Program-made: the position numbers and the translations under genes
Shown: positions 1 through 10,262 of the stretch, piece after piece
How positions within the stretch are numbered: position 1 is the stretch's first letter
How the letters are laid out: every line of letters begins with the position of its first letter
Source of the DNA: Leptospira vanthielii serovar Holland str. Waz Holland = ATCC 700522
GTDB taxonomy: Bacteria > Spirochaetota > Leptospiria > Leptospirales > Leptospiraceae
Direction: 5' to 3'
NCBI RefSeq assembly: GCF_000332455.1
Contig: NZ_AOGY02000062.1
Span: 100,555 to 164,554, forward strand
Length of the DNA stretch: 64,000 nucleotides
Notes under the pieces: model-generated
The model's input: only the letters and a program-made list of their open reading frames with translations
What the model was told of the DNA's origin: nothing
Database searches by the model: none

Positions 1-505
1 CCTGGTTTTCCTTTACAATTTGGTAGTAGAATTTTTGGTTTTCGCTAGTGGTTTCCTCAAAGATAACAGAATTGGCATCTCCCGAACGAACCTCTGCTGA
101 GGCCGAACGCATCGAAGGAGCAAACTCAAAACTCTCACGAATTTGTAAGGATTCCACAAGACTATCGATCACGCGAATCCCCGACTGAGTTAGCCGAACG
201 ATGAGACTATCTTTCTTCTCAGGTAAGATTAAATTTTGGCGGGTGTATTCTTTTAAAAAATCAGGGAGTGGGAGTGGTGCTTTTGATAATGCAATTTCTG
301 CCTTAGCCAGATCCAAGGACTCAGCAAAGGGGTTGTTTGCAACACTTTCACGACGCAAACTTGCAAAGAAGGCTTCTTCACAAAACCAGAATGCATCTTG
401 TAAATTAGGATGATTTTGCAACTCATCCTCACTCGGAAACTCGCCTCGAATAAAATATTCTCTGGCCAGTTCCATCACCTCTACGTTAAAACCCTGATTT
501 TCCAT
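1..505 (-). CDS. Uncharacterised protein, 3' end outside the window
   Basis: An open minus-strand frame starts at ATG 505 and runs off the left edge, giving 168 residues without a stop. The protein begins MENQGFNVEVMELAREYF. It is acidic and largely helical in appearance, with no signal peptide near the start. A purine-rich stretch (GGGTGGGGGG) lies just upstream of the ATG and supports this start. It follows the sigma factor gene with a gap of 37 bp on the same strand, so the two are probably co-transcribed, and a protein that controls that sigma factor is possible. I recognise no domain, and the function is unknown. Confidence 0.6.
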   Translation of the reverse strand, partial: MENQGFNVEVMELAREYFIRGEFPSEDELQNHPNLQDAFWFCEEAFFASLRRESVANNPFAESLDLAKAEIALSKAPLPLPDFLKEYTRQNLILPEKKDSLIVRLTQSGIRVIDSLVESLQIRESFEFAPSMRSASAEVRSGDANSVIFEETTSENQKFYYQIVKENQ

Positions 506-542
506 GTGGACCCCCCACCCTGTAAGAGTATGACGAAGGAAA

Positions 543-1460
543 TCAGGCCTCTCCAGCGATAGAATGCATTTTTTTTTGCATTTTTTCGAGGACCCGAAGC
601 AAAGTCACGCTGACACCACCTTCGGAAATCCCTAAGATTCTGGCAATCTCTCTGTAAGGGGTGCGGACGAGAAAATGTCCTTTTTGTTTTTTCTCGATCA
701 GTTTTTTCCTTTGTTCGTACTTCTTCGCAAGAGCATGGTCTAGACGTTCTTTATAATATTGTGCTTCTACAGAATCACCCTGAGCTTTGGATTTTTTTTG
801 TTCCTTCAAATCCAGAATATTCAAATACAAGGAAGTAATTTTATCTTCCATTTTTAGATTCTCTTCTTCGCGACCGGAAAGTTCCTCTCTGAGCTTCAAA
901 ACTTCAATACGAATGTCCTCTTCGGGACGGTTTGTTTTTTCTGCGATGAAACGAACTTCTTCTGGATCCAAGTGGAGGTAATAAACGAAGGACAATTTAA
1001 ACACAACACGGTTCTCAATTTTGATTGTGGATAGTACTGAATGGAACTGATCCGTGACATCCACTGCCAAAGCCAAAGCCTCAGATCGTTTGTCTGGTTC
1101 GTCTTCGATGGTGCTGTATTCTTTCCCTTCTTTATTGACTTTGGAGATGGTTTGGGTTTTGACTTCTCGTTTGGTGCGTTGCCAATCGATCAGTAGATTT
1201 CTGAGTACCGAAAAAAACCAGGTTTTGAAACTTGATTTTCCTACAAAACTTTTGAAACGTTTCCCTGTTTTTAAACGTTCGAATGCATAGATATAATAAT
1301 CTGAAGCATCGTCCTCACTTAAGTGAAAAACACGGATGGGAAAGTTGTAAATATCTTGCGAATAGATGTCAAAAAATGTCCGTAGAGACTTTTCATCTCC
1401 AGCACCACATGCTTTCACAATCTCTAGAATTTCTTCATTGGTATGAGAAGTCATTTTCAT
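543..1460 (-). CDS. RNA polymerase sigma-70 family factor with a long central insert
   Basis: A 305-residue protein. Residues about 15-95 look like sigma region 2, including the FKTWFFSVLRNLLIDWQRTKR stretch typical of ECF-type factors. Residues about 255-295 look like a region 4 helix-turn-helix (YREIARILGISEGGVSVTLLR). Between them lies a long charged, coiled-coil-like segment (about residues 150-250), so the protein is well above the usual ECF length of about 180-200. Start at ATG 1460 is supported by AGGAAAG six bases upstream. The next gene downstream is the unknown partial protein at 505, and an M23 peptidase is transcribed divergently from 45 bp away. The promoters it recognises cannot be told from the sequence. 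Confidence 0.8.
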   Translation of the reverse strand: MKMTSHTNEEILEIVKACGAGDEKSLRTFFDIYSQDIYNFPIRVFHLSEDDASDYYIYAFERLKTGKRFKSFVGKSSFKTWFFSVLRNLLIDWQRTKREVKTQTISKVNKEGKEYSTIEDEPDKRSEALALAVDVTDQFHSVLSTIKIENRVVFKLSFVYYLHLDPEEVRFIAEKTNRPEEDIRIEVLKLREELSGREEENLKMEDKITSLYLNILDLKEQKKSKAQGDSVEAQYYKERLDHALAKKYEQRKKLIEKKQKGHFLVRTPYREIARILGISEGGVSVTLLRVLEKMQKKMHSIAGEA

Positions 1461-1505
1461 TATATACTTTCCTAAAAAGGAACCTGCCAGGAGACTTCTC
1501 TAAAC

Positions 1506-2420
1506 ATGAGAAGTATTGTTGTAGTATTGAGTCTCTTGGCAAGTTTTATTTTAGCAGATGAACCGGTCTCTGATACAAAACCGGAGTTTGTTTGGCCAAT
1601 CCAAGGTTTAGAATTACCTGGTCTCATCACAAGTACCTTTGGTGAGTCCAGAAAGGACCATTTTCACAATGGATTGGATATTTCTTCCGTTTTACAACCT
1701 GTCAAAAGTATGAGCCAGGGGTTTATCCTATACTCCCGTTATGCGGAAGATGACCCCTTCGAAGAGGAACGTGGTTCGGGCAATATTGTCTGGATTGCAC
1801 ATAAAAACGGTTATGTGAGTGGTTACTACCATCTAGGTGGAACAAGAAATGAAACAGTACGGATAAATAAACTTGTCTCTGCTGGCGATACCATTGGAAT
1901 CTCAGGAAACACGGGACATTCCACGGGAGGGCATTTACATTTTGTCTTGGGAAAGGATTACGGAAAAACCCTGCTTGATCCTCTCACCTACCTTCCCCCC
2001 GTAGAAGACACAATGCCTCCACAAATTGCCAATCTCTTCATTCATGTGGGTGAAAATTACACAAATTTAAACGATGGTGACAATATCAATGTTTCCAAGG
2101 CTTTTCCACTCACAGTGAGTATCATTGACGGTGGAGTAAAAAACAGCCAACGAAGGGGTGTGAAGGAAGTGAAGTTCCTTTTTAACGGAGAGGCTTACAA
2201 ACAAGCAACCTTTGGATCCTTACGATTTGACTCTGGGAAATGGAAAACCAAAGAGGGACATAGTTTTGATGATTTATTTTTTAAGGACCGATATTTGGTC
2301 GGAGTGCTCAATTTAAAAGCAGGGGAAAATACAATCAAAGTACAAACGAAAGATTTTAGCGGAAAAGAATCGGAAAGAGGTTTCAGCATTAACATAACAA
2401 GAATTAGCGGAGGAAACTAA
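1506..2420 (+). CDS. M23 family metallopeptidase (LytM/peptidoglycan endopeptidase type), exported
   Basis: A 304-residue protein with an N-terminal signal peptide (residues 1-17, hydrophobic, ending near ILADEP). The M23 domain lies at about residues 40-160, with the zinc ligands visible as HNGLDI (HxxxD) and HLHF (HxH). The family cleaves peptide bridges in peptidoglycan, or acts as an activator when residues are lost; here the ligands are intact. The C-terminal half (about 170-300) looks like a beta-rich domain of unknown role. It is divergent from the sigma factor gene and is followed by a terminator-like hairpin overlapping its stop codon. Confidence 0.85.
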   Translation: MRSIVVVLSLLASFILADEPVSDTKPEFVWPIQGLELPGLITSTFGESRKDHFHNGLDISSVLQPVKSMSQGFILYSRYAEDDPFEEERGSGNIVWIAHKNGYVSGYYHLGGTRNETVRINKLVSAGDTIGISGNTGHSTGGHLHFVLGKDYGKTLLDPLTYLPPVEDTMPPQIANLFIHVGENYTNLNDGDNINVSKAFPLTVSIIDGGVKNSQRRGVKEVKFLFNGEAYKQATFGSLRFDSGKWKTKEGHSFDDLFFKDRYLVGVLNLKAGENTIKVQTKDFSGKESERGFSINITRISGGN

Positions 2421-2427
2421 ATCCTCC
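2409..2427 (+). terminator. Terminator-like hairpin after the M23 peptidase gene
   Basis: GGAGGA and TCCTCC form a 6-bp stem with a 7-base loop that holds the TAA stop codon. It is followed by CCTAATCTTTT. It sits between two convergent genes. Confidence 0.4.
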
Positions 2428-2453
2428 CCTAATCTTTTAAATTTAGAAAATCT

Positions 2454-4352
2454 TTAGTTGTTGGAATACAATTTAGAAATTTCTGATTTGTATTTGTCTG
2501 TGATTACATGTCGTTTTAAAGATAGCTTTGCCGTGAGTTCATCTCCCACTTCAAATGGTTTTGGCAAAATTACAACACCCACAACCCTTTCAAAAGACTT
2601 AAATCCGGTCTGTGCATTCACCTTGGTTTTGATTTCCGTTTCAATTTTTTGAATCACTTCTTTTTTGTTCCAGAATTCTCCTGTGAGCGGTTCTTCAAAT
2701 CGAGAAATGTTGGGATACACAAGAACACTCAGATACTTTTGGTCTTGTCCAACCACCATACACTGATCAATCCATTCTGATTCTAAAATTTTTGACTCAA
2801 TAGGAACTGGCTCCACATTTTCACCACCTAACAAAACAATGGTTTCCTTAGACCGTCCTACAATTCGTAAATTGTGATTTGCGGTAAAAATTCCCAAGTC
2901 ACCAGTATTCAACCAACCATCCACCAAAACCTTATTCGTTGCATCTGGATTTTTATAATATCCAGCCATTACTTGTTTTCCTTTTACATGGATCTCACCC
3001 TTACGTCCAAATACAAATTTACCGACTTCCGTATCTAAAAAAACTTCACCAGTATGTAAATCAACAAGTCTTAAATGAGTTTTTGGGAATATCCTTCCGA
3101 CAGAACCAGGGATGATTTCATCGAAAGTCCGCATAGCAAGTACAGGTGCCGTTTCTGTCATCCCATAACCTTCTAACACAGGAATTCCAATGGTATTAAA
3201 GAACTCATCTACATGATAAGGAAGAGCTCCACCACCAGAACAAGAGCCCTTTAGTTCCCCACCCGTTGCCTTTCGAATCTTAGATAGAACCAAAAAATCA
3301 AAAAACAAATGAGGCAAACTCACCAAAAAAAATCGATACAAGTGGTATACAAAACGAATGGACTGTTTCCAGAAAACAACAGGATGGATGTCCAAAATAT
3401 TTCCTGTTATGATTTGTCTTGAAACGAAAAATCTTTTGGCAAAGAACATAGCAATTTGAAACATCTTTTGTTTCACAGTCGAAGACTTGGCAAGTGTTCC
3501 GAGAATTCCTGAATAGATACTTTCCCAAAGCCGTGGCGCTGATGCCATAAAGTGGGGTTTTACAAATTTTAAATCTTCTTTTAATGTACGAACACTGCTG
3601 TAATAAGTACAAGCTCCATAATACAAACTAAAAATTTCAAAAATTCGTTCAAAAATATGCCAGATAGGAAGTATTGATAGGGTTCTATCACCTTTCTCCA
3701 AACGAATCGGGAGGTTTTGCAATTGAAAAAGAATATTTCCTTGTGTTAACATCACACCTTTAGGTGTTCCTGTAGTTCCGGAAGTGTAGATCATTGTGAA
3801 TAGATCCGATTCTTTAATTGTACTATTCAAAAACAAAGTGTCTGTTGTATCAGCCTTACGAAGTTCCTTTCCTTTAGAGGTTAGCTCCTGTAAGGTGGAA
3901 ATTTTAATTTTACGGGAACTCATTTCTTTATTTCCCTCTTTGGGAGGGTAGATAATCACAATTTCCTTTAAAAATTCTAACTCAGCTTCCAAACGAATGA
4001 CCCTTTTGAATACCGCTTCATTTTCCACAAAAAGAATCTTTGATTCTGAATGATTTAGGATGTAAAGTATATCATGGTCTGTTACATCAGATGCTCTTGG
4101 CACATCCACAGCACCTAACAGAGTCACTGCGATACTGGTTTGGATCCACTCATAAGCGTTGTCTGCAAAAATTGCCACCTTTTCTCTTTCAGACAAACTC
4201 GCCCGCAGCCCAAATGCCAAATCCTTTGCATCCGATAGCAAGTTGTTATAAGTTTTAAACTGGTAAACACCAGCACCGACTCTGGTGGCAAAAGCATTTT
4301 TGTGCCCGAATTTCGCTGGAAGATTTAAATAAAAATCGATCATAGTTCGCAT
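2454..4352 (-). CDS. AMP-dependent (long-chain fatty acid) CoA ligase
   Basis: A 632-residue member of the ANL superfamily, which activates a carboxylic acid with ATP and transfers it to CoA. The P-loop motif YTSGTTGTPKG is at about residues 189-199. The motif GYGMTETAP and the hinge/adenylate motif GWLNTGDLG follow in order. The length (about 600-640) and the bulky insert between the P-loop and GYGMTE fit bacterial FadD15/long-chain acyl-CoA synthetases. ATG 4352 is preceded by GAGGAAA; a second in-frame ATG lies at 4343. It is the third gene of a minus-strand run dnaE - araC-like - this gene. An inverted repeat covers its ribosome binding site (4357-4391). The chain length of the substrate is inferred, not seen. 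Confidence 0.85.
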   Translation of the reverse strand: MRTMIDFYLNLPAKFGHKNAFATRVGAGVYQFKTYNNLLSDAKDLAFGLRASLSEREKVAIFADNAYEWIQTSIAVTLLGAVDVPRASDVTDHDILYILNHSESKILFVENEAVFKRVIRLEAELEFLKEIVIIYPPKEGNKEMSSRKIKISTLQELTSKGKELRKADTTDTLFLNSTIKESDLFTMIYTSGTTGTPKGVMLTQGNILFQLQNLPIRLEKGDRTLSILPIWHIFERIFEIFSLYYGACTYYSSVRTLKEDLKFVKPHFMASAPRLWESIYSGILGTLAKSSTVKQKMFQIAMFFAKRFFVSRQIITGNILDIHPVVFWKQSIRFVYHLYRFFLVSLPHLFFDFLVLSKIRKATGGELKGSCSGGGALPYHVDEFFNTIGIPVLEGYGMTETAPVLAMRTFDEIIPGSVGRIFPKTHLRLVDLHTGEVFLDTEVGKFVFGRKGEIHVKGKQVMAGYYKNPDATNKVLVDGWLNTGDLGIFTANHNLRIVGRSKETIVLLGGENVEPVPIESKILESEWIDQCMVVGQDQKYLSVLVYPNISRFEEPLTGEFWNKKEVIQKIETEIKTKVNAQTGFKSFERVVGVVILPKPFEVGDELTAKLSLKRHVITDKYKSEISKLYSNN

Positions 4353-4356
4353 TGAA

Positions 4357-4391
4357 TTTCCTCGTTACGAAAGCAATTCTAACGAAGGAAA
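4357..4391 (-). promoter_or_regulatory. Inverted repeat covering the ribosome binding site of the CoA ligase gene
   Basis: On the minus strand TTTCCTTCGTTA pairs with TAACGAGGAAA (11 bp, one unpaired T, 12-base loop). The right arm contains the GAGGAAA Shine-Dalgarno sequence, four bases before the ATG at 4352. It could be an RNA hairpin controlling translation or a DNA operator in the 79-bp gap. Confidence 0.45.
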
Positions 4392-4431
4392 TGAGAACTG
4401 TCGTCTTGGAGAATTCTTTGAGACGTTGGAT

Positions 4432-5532
4432 TTAGTTAGATTTTGATTGTTTACGAAATTCGGAAGGGGTAGTACCTACCGTTTCTAAAAAAACTCGATT
4501 GAAGGTTGATTTAGAATTGAATCCAACGGAATCAGCAATCGAAAGAATGGACCTCTCTTCTGGTCCCAATAACAAACGTTTTGCCTCATCGATCCTGTAT
4601 TGATTGATGTATTGGTAGAATCCAAACCCATACCGTTTGTGAAAGTATTCGGAAAGTTGGCCTGGTTTGACTTCTGCCATATCTGCGAGTTTAGAAAGGC
4701 TAAGGTCTTCATCACAAAAGACCTTCTCACGCATCAGTTCATATAACTTTTGATCAATGGTTTCTAATTGAACAGATACTAGTTTAGACTTTTCGTATTT
4801 ATTTCTTTGGATACTATCTCGAACATCACTCACAAAAGGAGTCCAAAGTTCTCGAGTAAAAAAATAAAAATACATTAGGACAGGCAAAAGATAAGCACTG
4901 AGTTTACGAAAAAAAGCAATTTGGAATGTAAAACCTATACTTCCGAGTAACAAATCAATCCAAATCAGAAGGATAAACACAAGCGAATAGATGGCTTTTT
5001 TTGTAAAGAATACAGACAGGCGAACATTCGGAATCCATTCTTTGACGAGAAATACCCCCACAGAAAGTAAAATAGAAACTTTAATTCCAAAGTTTAGACC
5101 CACTATGATGGAACCATATTCTGTACTACTCAAAAGTTCTAAAATTTTCAAACGTTCGATATCAGTTCCCGAATAAAAGGGAATCAAAAAAAGAATTGAG
5201 ACAATGGCGGGAATAAAATGGTAAACTTTGATTTGGATCGGCTTTTCTAAAAACAAATATTCTAAATACAAATAAAGTAATGTAGAAGATAAAAAAACAA
5301 AAGGAATATGGATGAGTGCAATCGATGGAAGATATAGATAAAAACCAGTGAACATAAAGGCCCCGGTGAGTAACCAAAGCCCTGTGGAAAAAAGAATAAA
5401 AGACCAAACAAATCCAGAAGCGTTACGGTTGCGGACCAAATTGGAAAGCGACCAAATCAAACAAAATACTGACCCAGACCCCATCCAAAGAAATTCCAAT
5501 AGCAAAGTTAATGAAAGAGCAGAAGAGTCCAC
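4432..5532 (-). CDS. Membrane-anchored AraC family transcriptional regulator
   Basis: A 366-residue protein. The first about 240 residues contain roughly seven hydrophobic segments, which look like a membrane sensor domain. The last about 100 residues form an AraC-type double helix-turn-helix (LSKLADMAEVKPGQLSEYF, then ILSIADSVGFNSKSTFNRVF). Regulators that keep the DNA-binding domain tethered to the membrane are known, but the sensor fold here was not recognised. The frame opens with GTG at 5532, five bases after the dnaE stop, with only a weak ribosome site, so translational coupling to dnaE or a start further in (ATG 5484) is possible. The CoA ligase gene follows, so lipid metabolism is a plausible target. 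Confidence 0.75.
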   Translation of the reverse strand: MDSSALSLTLLLEFLWMGSGSVFCLIWSLSNLVRNRNASGFVWSFILFSTGLWLLTGAFMFTGFYLYLPSIALIHIPFVFLSSTLLYLYLEYLFLEKPIQIKVYHFIPAIVSILFLIPFYSGTDIERLKILELLSSTEYGSIIVGLNFGIKVSILLSVGVFLVKEWIPNVRLSVFFTKKAIYSLVFILLIWIDLLLGSIGFTFQIAFFRKLSAYLLPVLMYFYFFTRELWTPFVSDVRDSIQRNKYEKSKLVSVQLETIDQKLYELMREKVFCDEDLSLSKLADMAEVKPGQLSEYFHKRYGFGFYQYINQYRIDEAKRLLLGPEERSILSIADSVGFNSKSTFNRVFLETVGTTPSEFRKQSKSN

Positions 5533-5537
5533 AAACT

Positions 5538-8500
5538 TTATCCGAACACTCTCACTTCTTCACCAACCGTATAACGAACCGCACCTTTCCCCAAAATGTC
5601 TGTTAACATTTTCATCAGATCAGAACTAATTTCGATGGAGAAATGATCATGGGCACGAATAACTTTTTTTTCATCCCCGTTACCCACCAGATGAAAAAAA
5701 ACAGAAGAGGCACCGCGATGAACCGATAAAATGTCTTGGAGTTTCAAAATCACATCTCGATTTTTTTCTTCCAACATATTGATTGTTAAATGGAGAGTTT
5801 TTTCCATTTTCTTTTCAATGGTTACAGAATTTAGTTCTTCTAATTTATTAACTATAATTTGACCTTTTAATTCGGATTCATCCGCATCCAGGCGTTCCAG
5901 AATCCCACGAATAAAAACTGTATTGTCTTCTGTGAATAAATGTTTAAATTCTGCGTAGGTTTTTGGAAAAGCAACACATTCGATCTCACCGGTTTGGTCT
6001 TCGATCATAAAGTTGACAAATTCTTCTTTTTTCTTAGTGAGTTTTACCACTTTTTTAGAGAGAACCCCTGCGATTTCCACCTTGGATTTAGGTCGCACCT
6101 CTTCCAAGTTTTCGATTGTTGTTGGTTTTAATGTTTTTAATTGTTCTGTAAATTTATCTAACGGATGGCCAGAGAGATATAAACCTGTGGTTTCTTTTTC
6201 TTTTCGTAGAAGTTCATCCCCATTCCACTCAATTCCATCTTTGGGAAGATTTAGGTTTTCTTCTCCACCACCATTAACACCACCAAACAAAGAAAATTGA
6301 CCTTCTTTTTCTTCCGCCTGTTTTTTGTTAGCGTAATTGAGAATGATATCTGTTGATTCGGATATTGTTTTTCTTGAATAACCGAAGGAATCGAAGGCGC
6401 CACCTTGCGCAAGAGATTCCAATACCTTTTTGTTTGCAAGTCTTGTATCTAACTTCTTTGTAAAGTCTCCCAGTTGGTTGTACCCACCGATGGAGTTGCG
6501 ATTGGAAATGATATTTTCTGCGGCAAGTTCCCCCACTCCCTTAATGGAAGAAAGCCCAAATCGGACGGTTTTGTCATCGGTGATTTCAAAGGAAATCCCC
6601 GACTCTTTGACATCGGGACCTAAAATCCGAATTCCCATCTCTTTGGCGTTGTTGATGTATTTCACTACGTCGGTAATTTTCGAATGATCTCCCGATAATA
6701 GAGCCGTTAAATATTCAATGGAATAATTTGCTTTTAAGTAAGCTGTTTGATAAGTAACAAAGGCATAGGCAACCGAGTGCGATTTATTAAATCCATACTC
6801 ACCGAATTTTTCTAATTGTTCAAAAAGTTCAATGGCTAGTTTTTCATTGATCTTTTTCTCAATAGCACCTTTCACAAATTTTTCTTTTAAGGCAGGGAGT
6901 TTCGATTTGTCTTTTTTGGCCATCGCCTTACGAAGAACATCCGAGTCTCCCACAGAGTATCCACCTACAATCCTTGAGATACCCATTACCTGCTCTTGGT
7001 ATACGACAACACCGTAAGTTTCACCTAACACTTCTGCTAAACTTTCATGAGGAAAAACTACTTTCTTTTTCCCATTTTTACGATCTAAATAATCGTCCAA
7101 CATTCCCGATCCCATAGGACCAGGACGGTATAATGCAAGTAAGGCGGCTATCTCTTCAAATTTTTGCACCTGAGCCTTGGCAAAAAGGTCACGAATCCCG
7201 GAAGAAGAATCTAACTGGAATATACCGAGAACATTTGCTTTTCGTAATAAACTAAATGTGGCCGCATCATCTAAAGGAATTTTATCTAAGTCGAGTAGGA
7301 TTCCATGACGTTTTTCAATGAGTTTAGTGGCATGATGGATGGTGGTTAAGTTTTTTAAACCTAAAATATCCATCTTGATCAGTCCCACTTGTTCCGACAT
7401 GTTTTTGTCGTACTGTGTGACTATCGAACGACCTTCCCGACCAGCTTCACTGACTGTGGATAAGGGAACAATTTCTTCTAACGCAGTTGGTGCAATGACA
7501 ACACCGGCGGCATGCCTTCCCACCTGACGGTAGTTACCTTCCAGTTTTTGAGCAATATAAAAAACTTTTTTATTTAAATCGGATTTTTCTGCAATGTCAC
7601 GAAGGTCTTTCGAAGTATCAACAGCTTCCTGAATGGTGATTCCCAGTTTTTTGGGGAAAAGTTTACTCATCTCATTCACTTCAGAAAATGGAACATTAAA
7701 AACACGAGCCACGTCTTTGATCGCAGCTTTTGCGGCTAGAGATCCAAAGGTGATGATTTGGCCTACTCGATTCTCTCCATATTTTTGTTTGATATAATTA
7801 ATGACTTCTTCTCGTCTTTCCACACAAAAGTCGGTATCAATATCTGGCATATCCTTTCTATCTGGATTGAGAAATCGTTCAAAAAGTAGATTGTAACGGA
7901 TGGGATCCACATTGGTAATTCCTAATGCGAATGCAATGATAGATCCAGCAGCAGAGCCGCGTCCCGGTCCCACAGGAATTCCTGCCCGCCTAGCAAAGTT
8001 TATATAATCCTGTACAATAAGAAAGTATCCTGCAAAGTGCATATTGCGGATGGTTTGCATTTCATATTCAGTTCTTTCCCGTACAATGGGTGTTATATCC
8101 TGATATCTTTCCTTAATTCCTTCCCAGACTAGTTTTTCTAAATAACTATCGGTATCAAAACCAGGAGGAACATCAAAAGGGGGAAGGAGTGGATTTCCAA
8201 ATTGGAAATTTAACGAACATTTATCACGAATCGCTAATGTATTATAAAATGCATCTTTATGATCTGGGAAAATACTGATCATTTCCGCAGGAGACTTTAC
8301 ATAAAAGTTTTCGTTAAATCCAAAACGCATTTCATCATCAATGTTTTTACGCATTCCGATACGAAGTAATATGTCTTGGGCTTCCCTATCATCCTTAGTG
8401 AGAAAGTGTGAATCATTTGTAAGTACAAGAGGAATGCCTGTGCGTTTTGAAAATCCCATAACGGCTTCTGCAACAATGCGTTGTTCAGGAATTCCATGGT

Positions 8501-9035
8501 CTTGGATTTCCAAATAAAAATCTTCTTTGCGGAAAATTTCGTGCAAACGACCAGCTAACGCATACGCCTTATCTGCTTTACCTTCTAAAATCTTTCGGTT
8601 GACTTCACCGGCAAGACAAGCAGTTAAACAAACAAGTCCTTCGCTATATCTCTCCAATAAGTCATAGTCAATTCTTGGTTTGCGATAAAATCCTTCAGTG
8701 AAGGATCGGCTTGCAAGTTTTATGATATTTTTATAACCAATTTCGTTTTTGCAAAGTAAGATGATGTGATAAGCACCACCGTCAGCGATTTCATCTAGTT
8801 CGGTTTCCGCACTGCGGGAAGGAGTTACGTAAAACTCGCAGCCAATGATAGGTTTGACATCGTGTTTGACCGCTTCTTTATAGAACTCAATGGCTCCATA
8901 CATGTTTCCATGGTCTGTGATGGCGACAGAACTCATACCCAGTTCCTTCACACGTTTCATCAAATCGCCGATCCGTATGGCTCCGTCCAACATGGAATAG
9001 GTAGTATGTAAATGAAGGTGAGCGAAATCTTCCAT
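5538..9035 (-). CDS. dnaE: DNA polymerase III subunit alpha
   Basis: Replicative polymerase catalytic subunit, 1165 residues from ATG 9035, which is the normal DnaE length. The N-terminal PHP domain begins with [16 protein letters not shown]. The polymerase catalytic aspartates are visible in MPDIDTDF at about residue 395, and a helix-hairpin-helix and OB-fold region occupies the C-terminal third. The open frame continues upstream to 9500, but that part has no DnaE features and overlaps the divergent cobT gene, so the start MEDFAHLH is preferred. cobT is transcribed divergently from about 160 bp away. An AraC-like gene follows after five bases. Confidence 0.95.
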   Translation of the reverse strand: MEDFAHLHLHTTYSMLDGAIRIGDLMKRVKELGMSSVAITDHGNMYGAIEFYKEAVKHDVKPIIGCEFYVTPSRSAETELDEIADGGAYHIILLCKNEIGYKNIIKLASRSFTEGFYRKPRIDYDLLERYSEGLVCLTACLAGEVNRKILEGKADKAYALAGRLHEIFRKEDFYLEIQDHGIPEQRIVAEAVMGFSKRTGIPLVLTNDSHFLTKDDREAQDILLRIGMRKNIDDEMRFGFNENFYVKSPAEMISIFPDHKDAFYNTLAIRDKCSLNFQFGNPLLPPFDVPPGFDTDSYLEKLVWEGIKERYQDITPIVRERTEYEMQTIRNMHFAGYFLIVQDYINFARRAGIPVGPGRGSAAGSIIAFALGITNVDPIRYNLLFERFLNPDRKDMPDIDTDFCVERREEVINYIKQKYGENRVGQIITFGSLAAKAAIKDVARVFNVPFSEVNEMSKLFPKKLGITIQEAVDTSKDLRDIAEKSDLNKKVFYIAQKLEGNYRQVGRHAAGVVIAPTALEEIVPLSTVSEAGREGRSIVTQYDKNMSEQVGLIKMDILGLKNLTTIHHATKLIEKRHGILLDLDKIPLDDAATFSLLRKANVLGIFQLDSSSGIRDLFAKAQVQKFEEIAALLALYRPGPMGSGMLDDYLDRKNGKKKVVFPHESLAEVLGETYGVVVYQEQVMGISRIVGGYSVGDSDVLRKAMAKKDKSKLPALKEKFVKGAIEKKINEKLAIELFEQLEKFGEYGFNKSHSVAYAFVTYQTAYLKANYSIEYLTALLSGDHSKITDVVKYINNAKEMGIRILGPDVKESGISFEITDDKTVRFGLSSIKGVGELAAENIISNRNSIGGYNQLGDFTKKLDTRLANKKVLESLAQGGAFDSFGYSRKTISESTDIILNYANKKQAEEKEGQFSLFGGVNGGGEENLNLPKDGIEWNGDELLRKEKETTGLYLSGHPLDKFTEQLKTLKPTTIENLEEVRPKSKVEIAGVLSKKVVKLTKKKEEFVNFMIEDQTGEIECVAFPKTYAEFKHLFTEDNTVFIRGILERLDADESELKGQIIVNKLEELNSVTIEKKMEKTLHLTINMLEEKNRDVILKLQDILSVHRGASSVFFHLVGNGDEKKVIRAHDHFSIEISSDLMKMLTDILGKGAVRYTVGEEVRVFG

Positions 9036-9198
9036 GGCTTGGTGACATAGTAACTCCAATGGGTTCCTACGTAAAGCGCCCCAAGGATGGAAATTCGGAT
9101 TTTTTTTGGCCCAAATAGCCAATTCCCAAACCTCCCTACCCCGTCCAAGCCCAAAAACGATGGAAGCGGATACCGGCTCGATTAGACTGGTTTTGTTT

Positions 9199-10254
9199 AT
9201 GTCACCATTTTCCCTACCGTCCATTTCTCCCGTAACCAGTGTTTTGCGAAGCACCATCCGCAGCAAAATAGACAATAAAACCAAACCATTGGGTTCTTTA
9301 GGTGATTTGGAAACCATTGCCCTACAATTGGCAGAAATCCAAAATACCCTTTCCCCTGAGTTAAAAAATCCAAAACTCATCCTTTTTGCTGCAGACCATG
9401 GAATTACAGAAGAACCTGTCTCCTTATATCCTAAAGATGTCACTTGGCAGATGGTTTTGAATTTTTTATCTGGGGGTGCTTGTGCCAATGTCTTCGCCAA
9501 ACACAGTCATATTGATGTGGAAGTTGTGGATGCAGGAGTAGACCACGATTGGGCAGAAAATGCCCCAAAACCAATTGAGAGAAAGATTGGTAAAGGAACT
9601 TCTAATTTCCTGAAAGCGAAGGCGATGTCACGGGTAGAGGCTAAAGAAACCATTTTAAGTGGGATAGACCTTTTGAACGAAAAACGATATGAATTCACCA
9701 ACATTTTTTTATTTGGCGAAATGGGAATTGGGAATACGTCTGCAGCATCTCTTATCCTATCCCATCTAACAGATATTCCACTGAGAAAACTTGTTGGACG
9801 AGGAACAGGTTTAAATAACAGCGGAAAAGAACATAAATTCAAAATCCTTTCGGAGGCATTCCAAAGAACAGGAAAACTAAATGATCCATTAGAAGTCCTT
9901 TCTGAATTTGGTGGTTTTGAAATCGGAATGATGGCAGGTGCTATGATTGGTTCTGCATCACAGAGAAAAACATTTGTTGTGGATGGATTTATCACAACAG
10001 CGGCTTTTGCAATTGCTTTTGCACTAAACCCGACAGTAAAAGACTACGCCATTTTTTCACATCTATCAGAAGAAGAAGGACATACTGTAGTTTTAGAACA
10101 CTGGAAAATAAGACCCCTGCTTAGACTCAATCTTCGTTTAGGAGAGGGAAGCGGTGCTCTTGCAGCTTATCCACTCATTGAACTCAGTGTTAAATTTCTA
10201 AATGAAATGGCGTCTTTCGCTGATGCTGGTGTTAGCAATTCGGATTCAAAATAA
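9199..10254 (+). CDS. cobT: Nicotinate-nucleotide--dimethylbenzimidazole phosphoribosyltransferase
   Basis: Makes alpha-ribazole 5'-phosphate, the lower-ligand precursor of cobalamin. Family signatures are KPLGSLG near the N-terminus, [22 protein letters not shown] and the C-terminal EEGH...LRLGEGSGA stretch, which holds the catalytic glutamate region. From ATG 9199 the protein has 351 residues, close to the family norm. The frame is open from 9106, with another ATG at 9160, but that part overlaps the region divergent to dnaE and has no family similarity. It is the first gene of cobT-cobS-cobC, with cobS beginning 8 bp after its stop. No cobalamin riboswitch fits into the short upstream gap. 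Confidence 0.92.
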   Translation: MSPFSLPSISPVTSVLRSTIRSKIDNKTKPLGSLGDLETIALQLAEIQNTLSPELKNPKLILFAADHGITEEPVSLYPKDVTWQMVLNFLSGGACANVFAKHSHIDVEVVDAGVDHDWAENAPKPIERKIGKGTSNFLKAKAMSRVEAKETILSGIDLLNEKRYEFTNIFLFGEMGIGNTSAASLILSHLTDIPLRKLVGRGTGLNNSGKEHKFKILSEAFQRTGKLNDPLEVLSEFGGFEIGMMAGAMIGSASQRKTFVVDGFITTAAFAIAFALNPTVKDYAIFSHLSEEEGHTVVLEHWKIRPLLRLNLRLGEGSGALAAYPLIELSVKFLNEMASFADAGVSNSDSK

Positions 10255-10262
10255 AATTTTAT

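Noticed and set aside
201..413. A 70-codon plus-strand frame at the left edge
   Set aside because: It lies opposite the partial minus-strand gene, which has a good start, a ribosome site and natural amino-acid composition.
9036..9198. Cobalamin riboswitch before cobT
   Set aside because: The gap is only about 160 bp, shared with the dnaE promoter, and no B12-box-like sequence was seen.
9036..9500. Upstream extension of the dnaE frame to 9500
   Set aside because: No DnaE similarity, overlaps cobT on the opposite strand, and the PHP domain begins right after ATG 9035.
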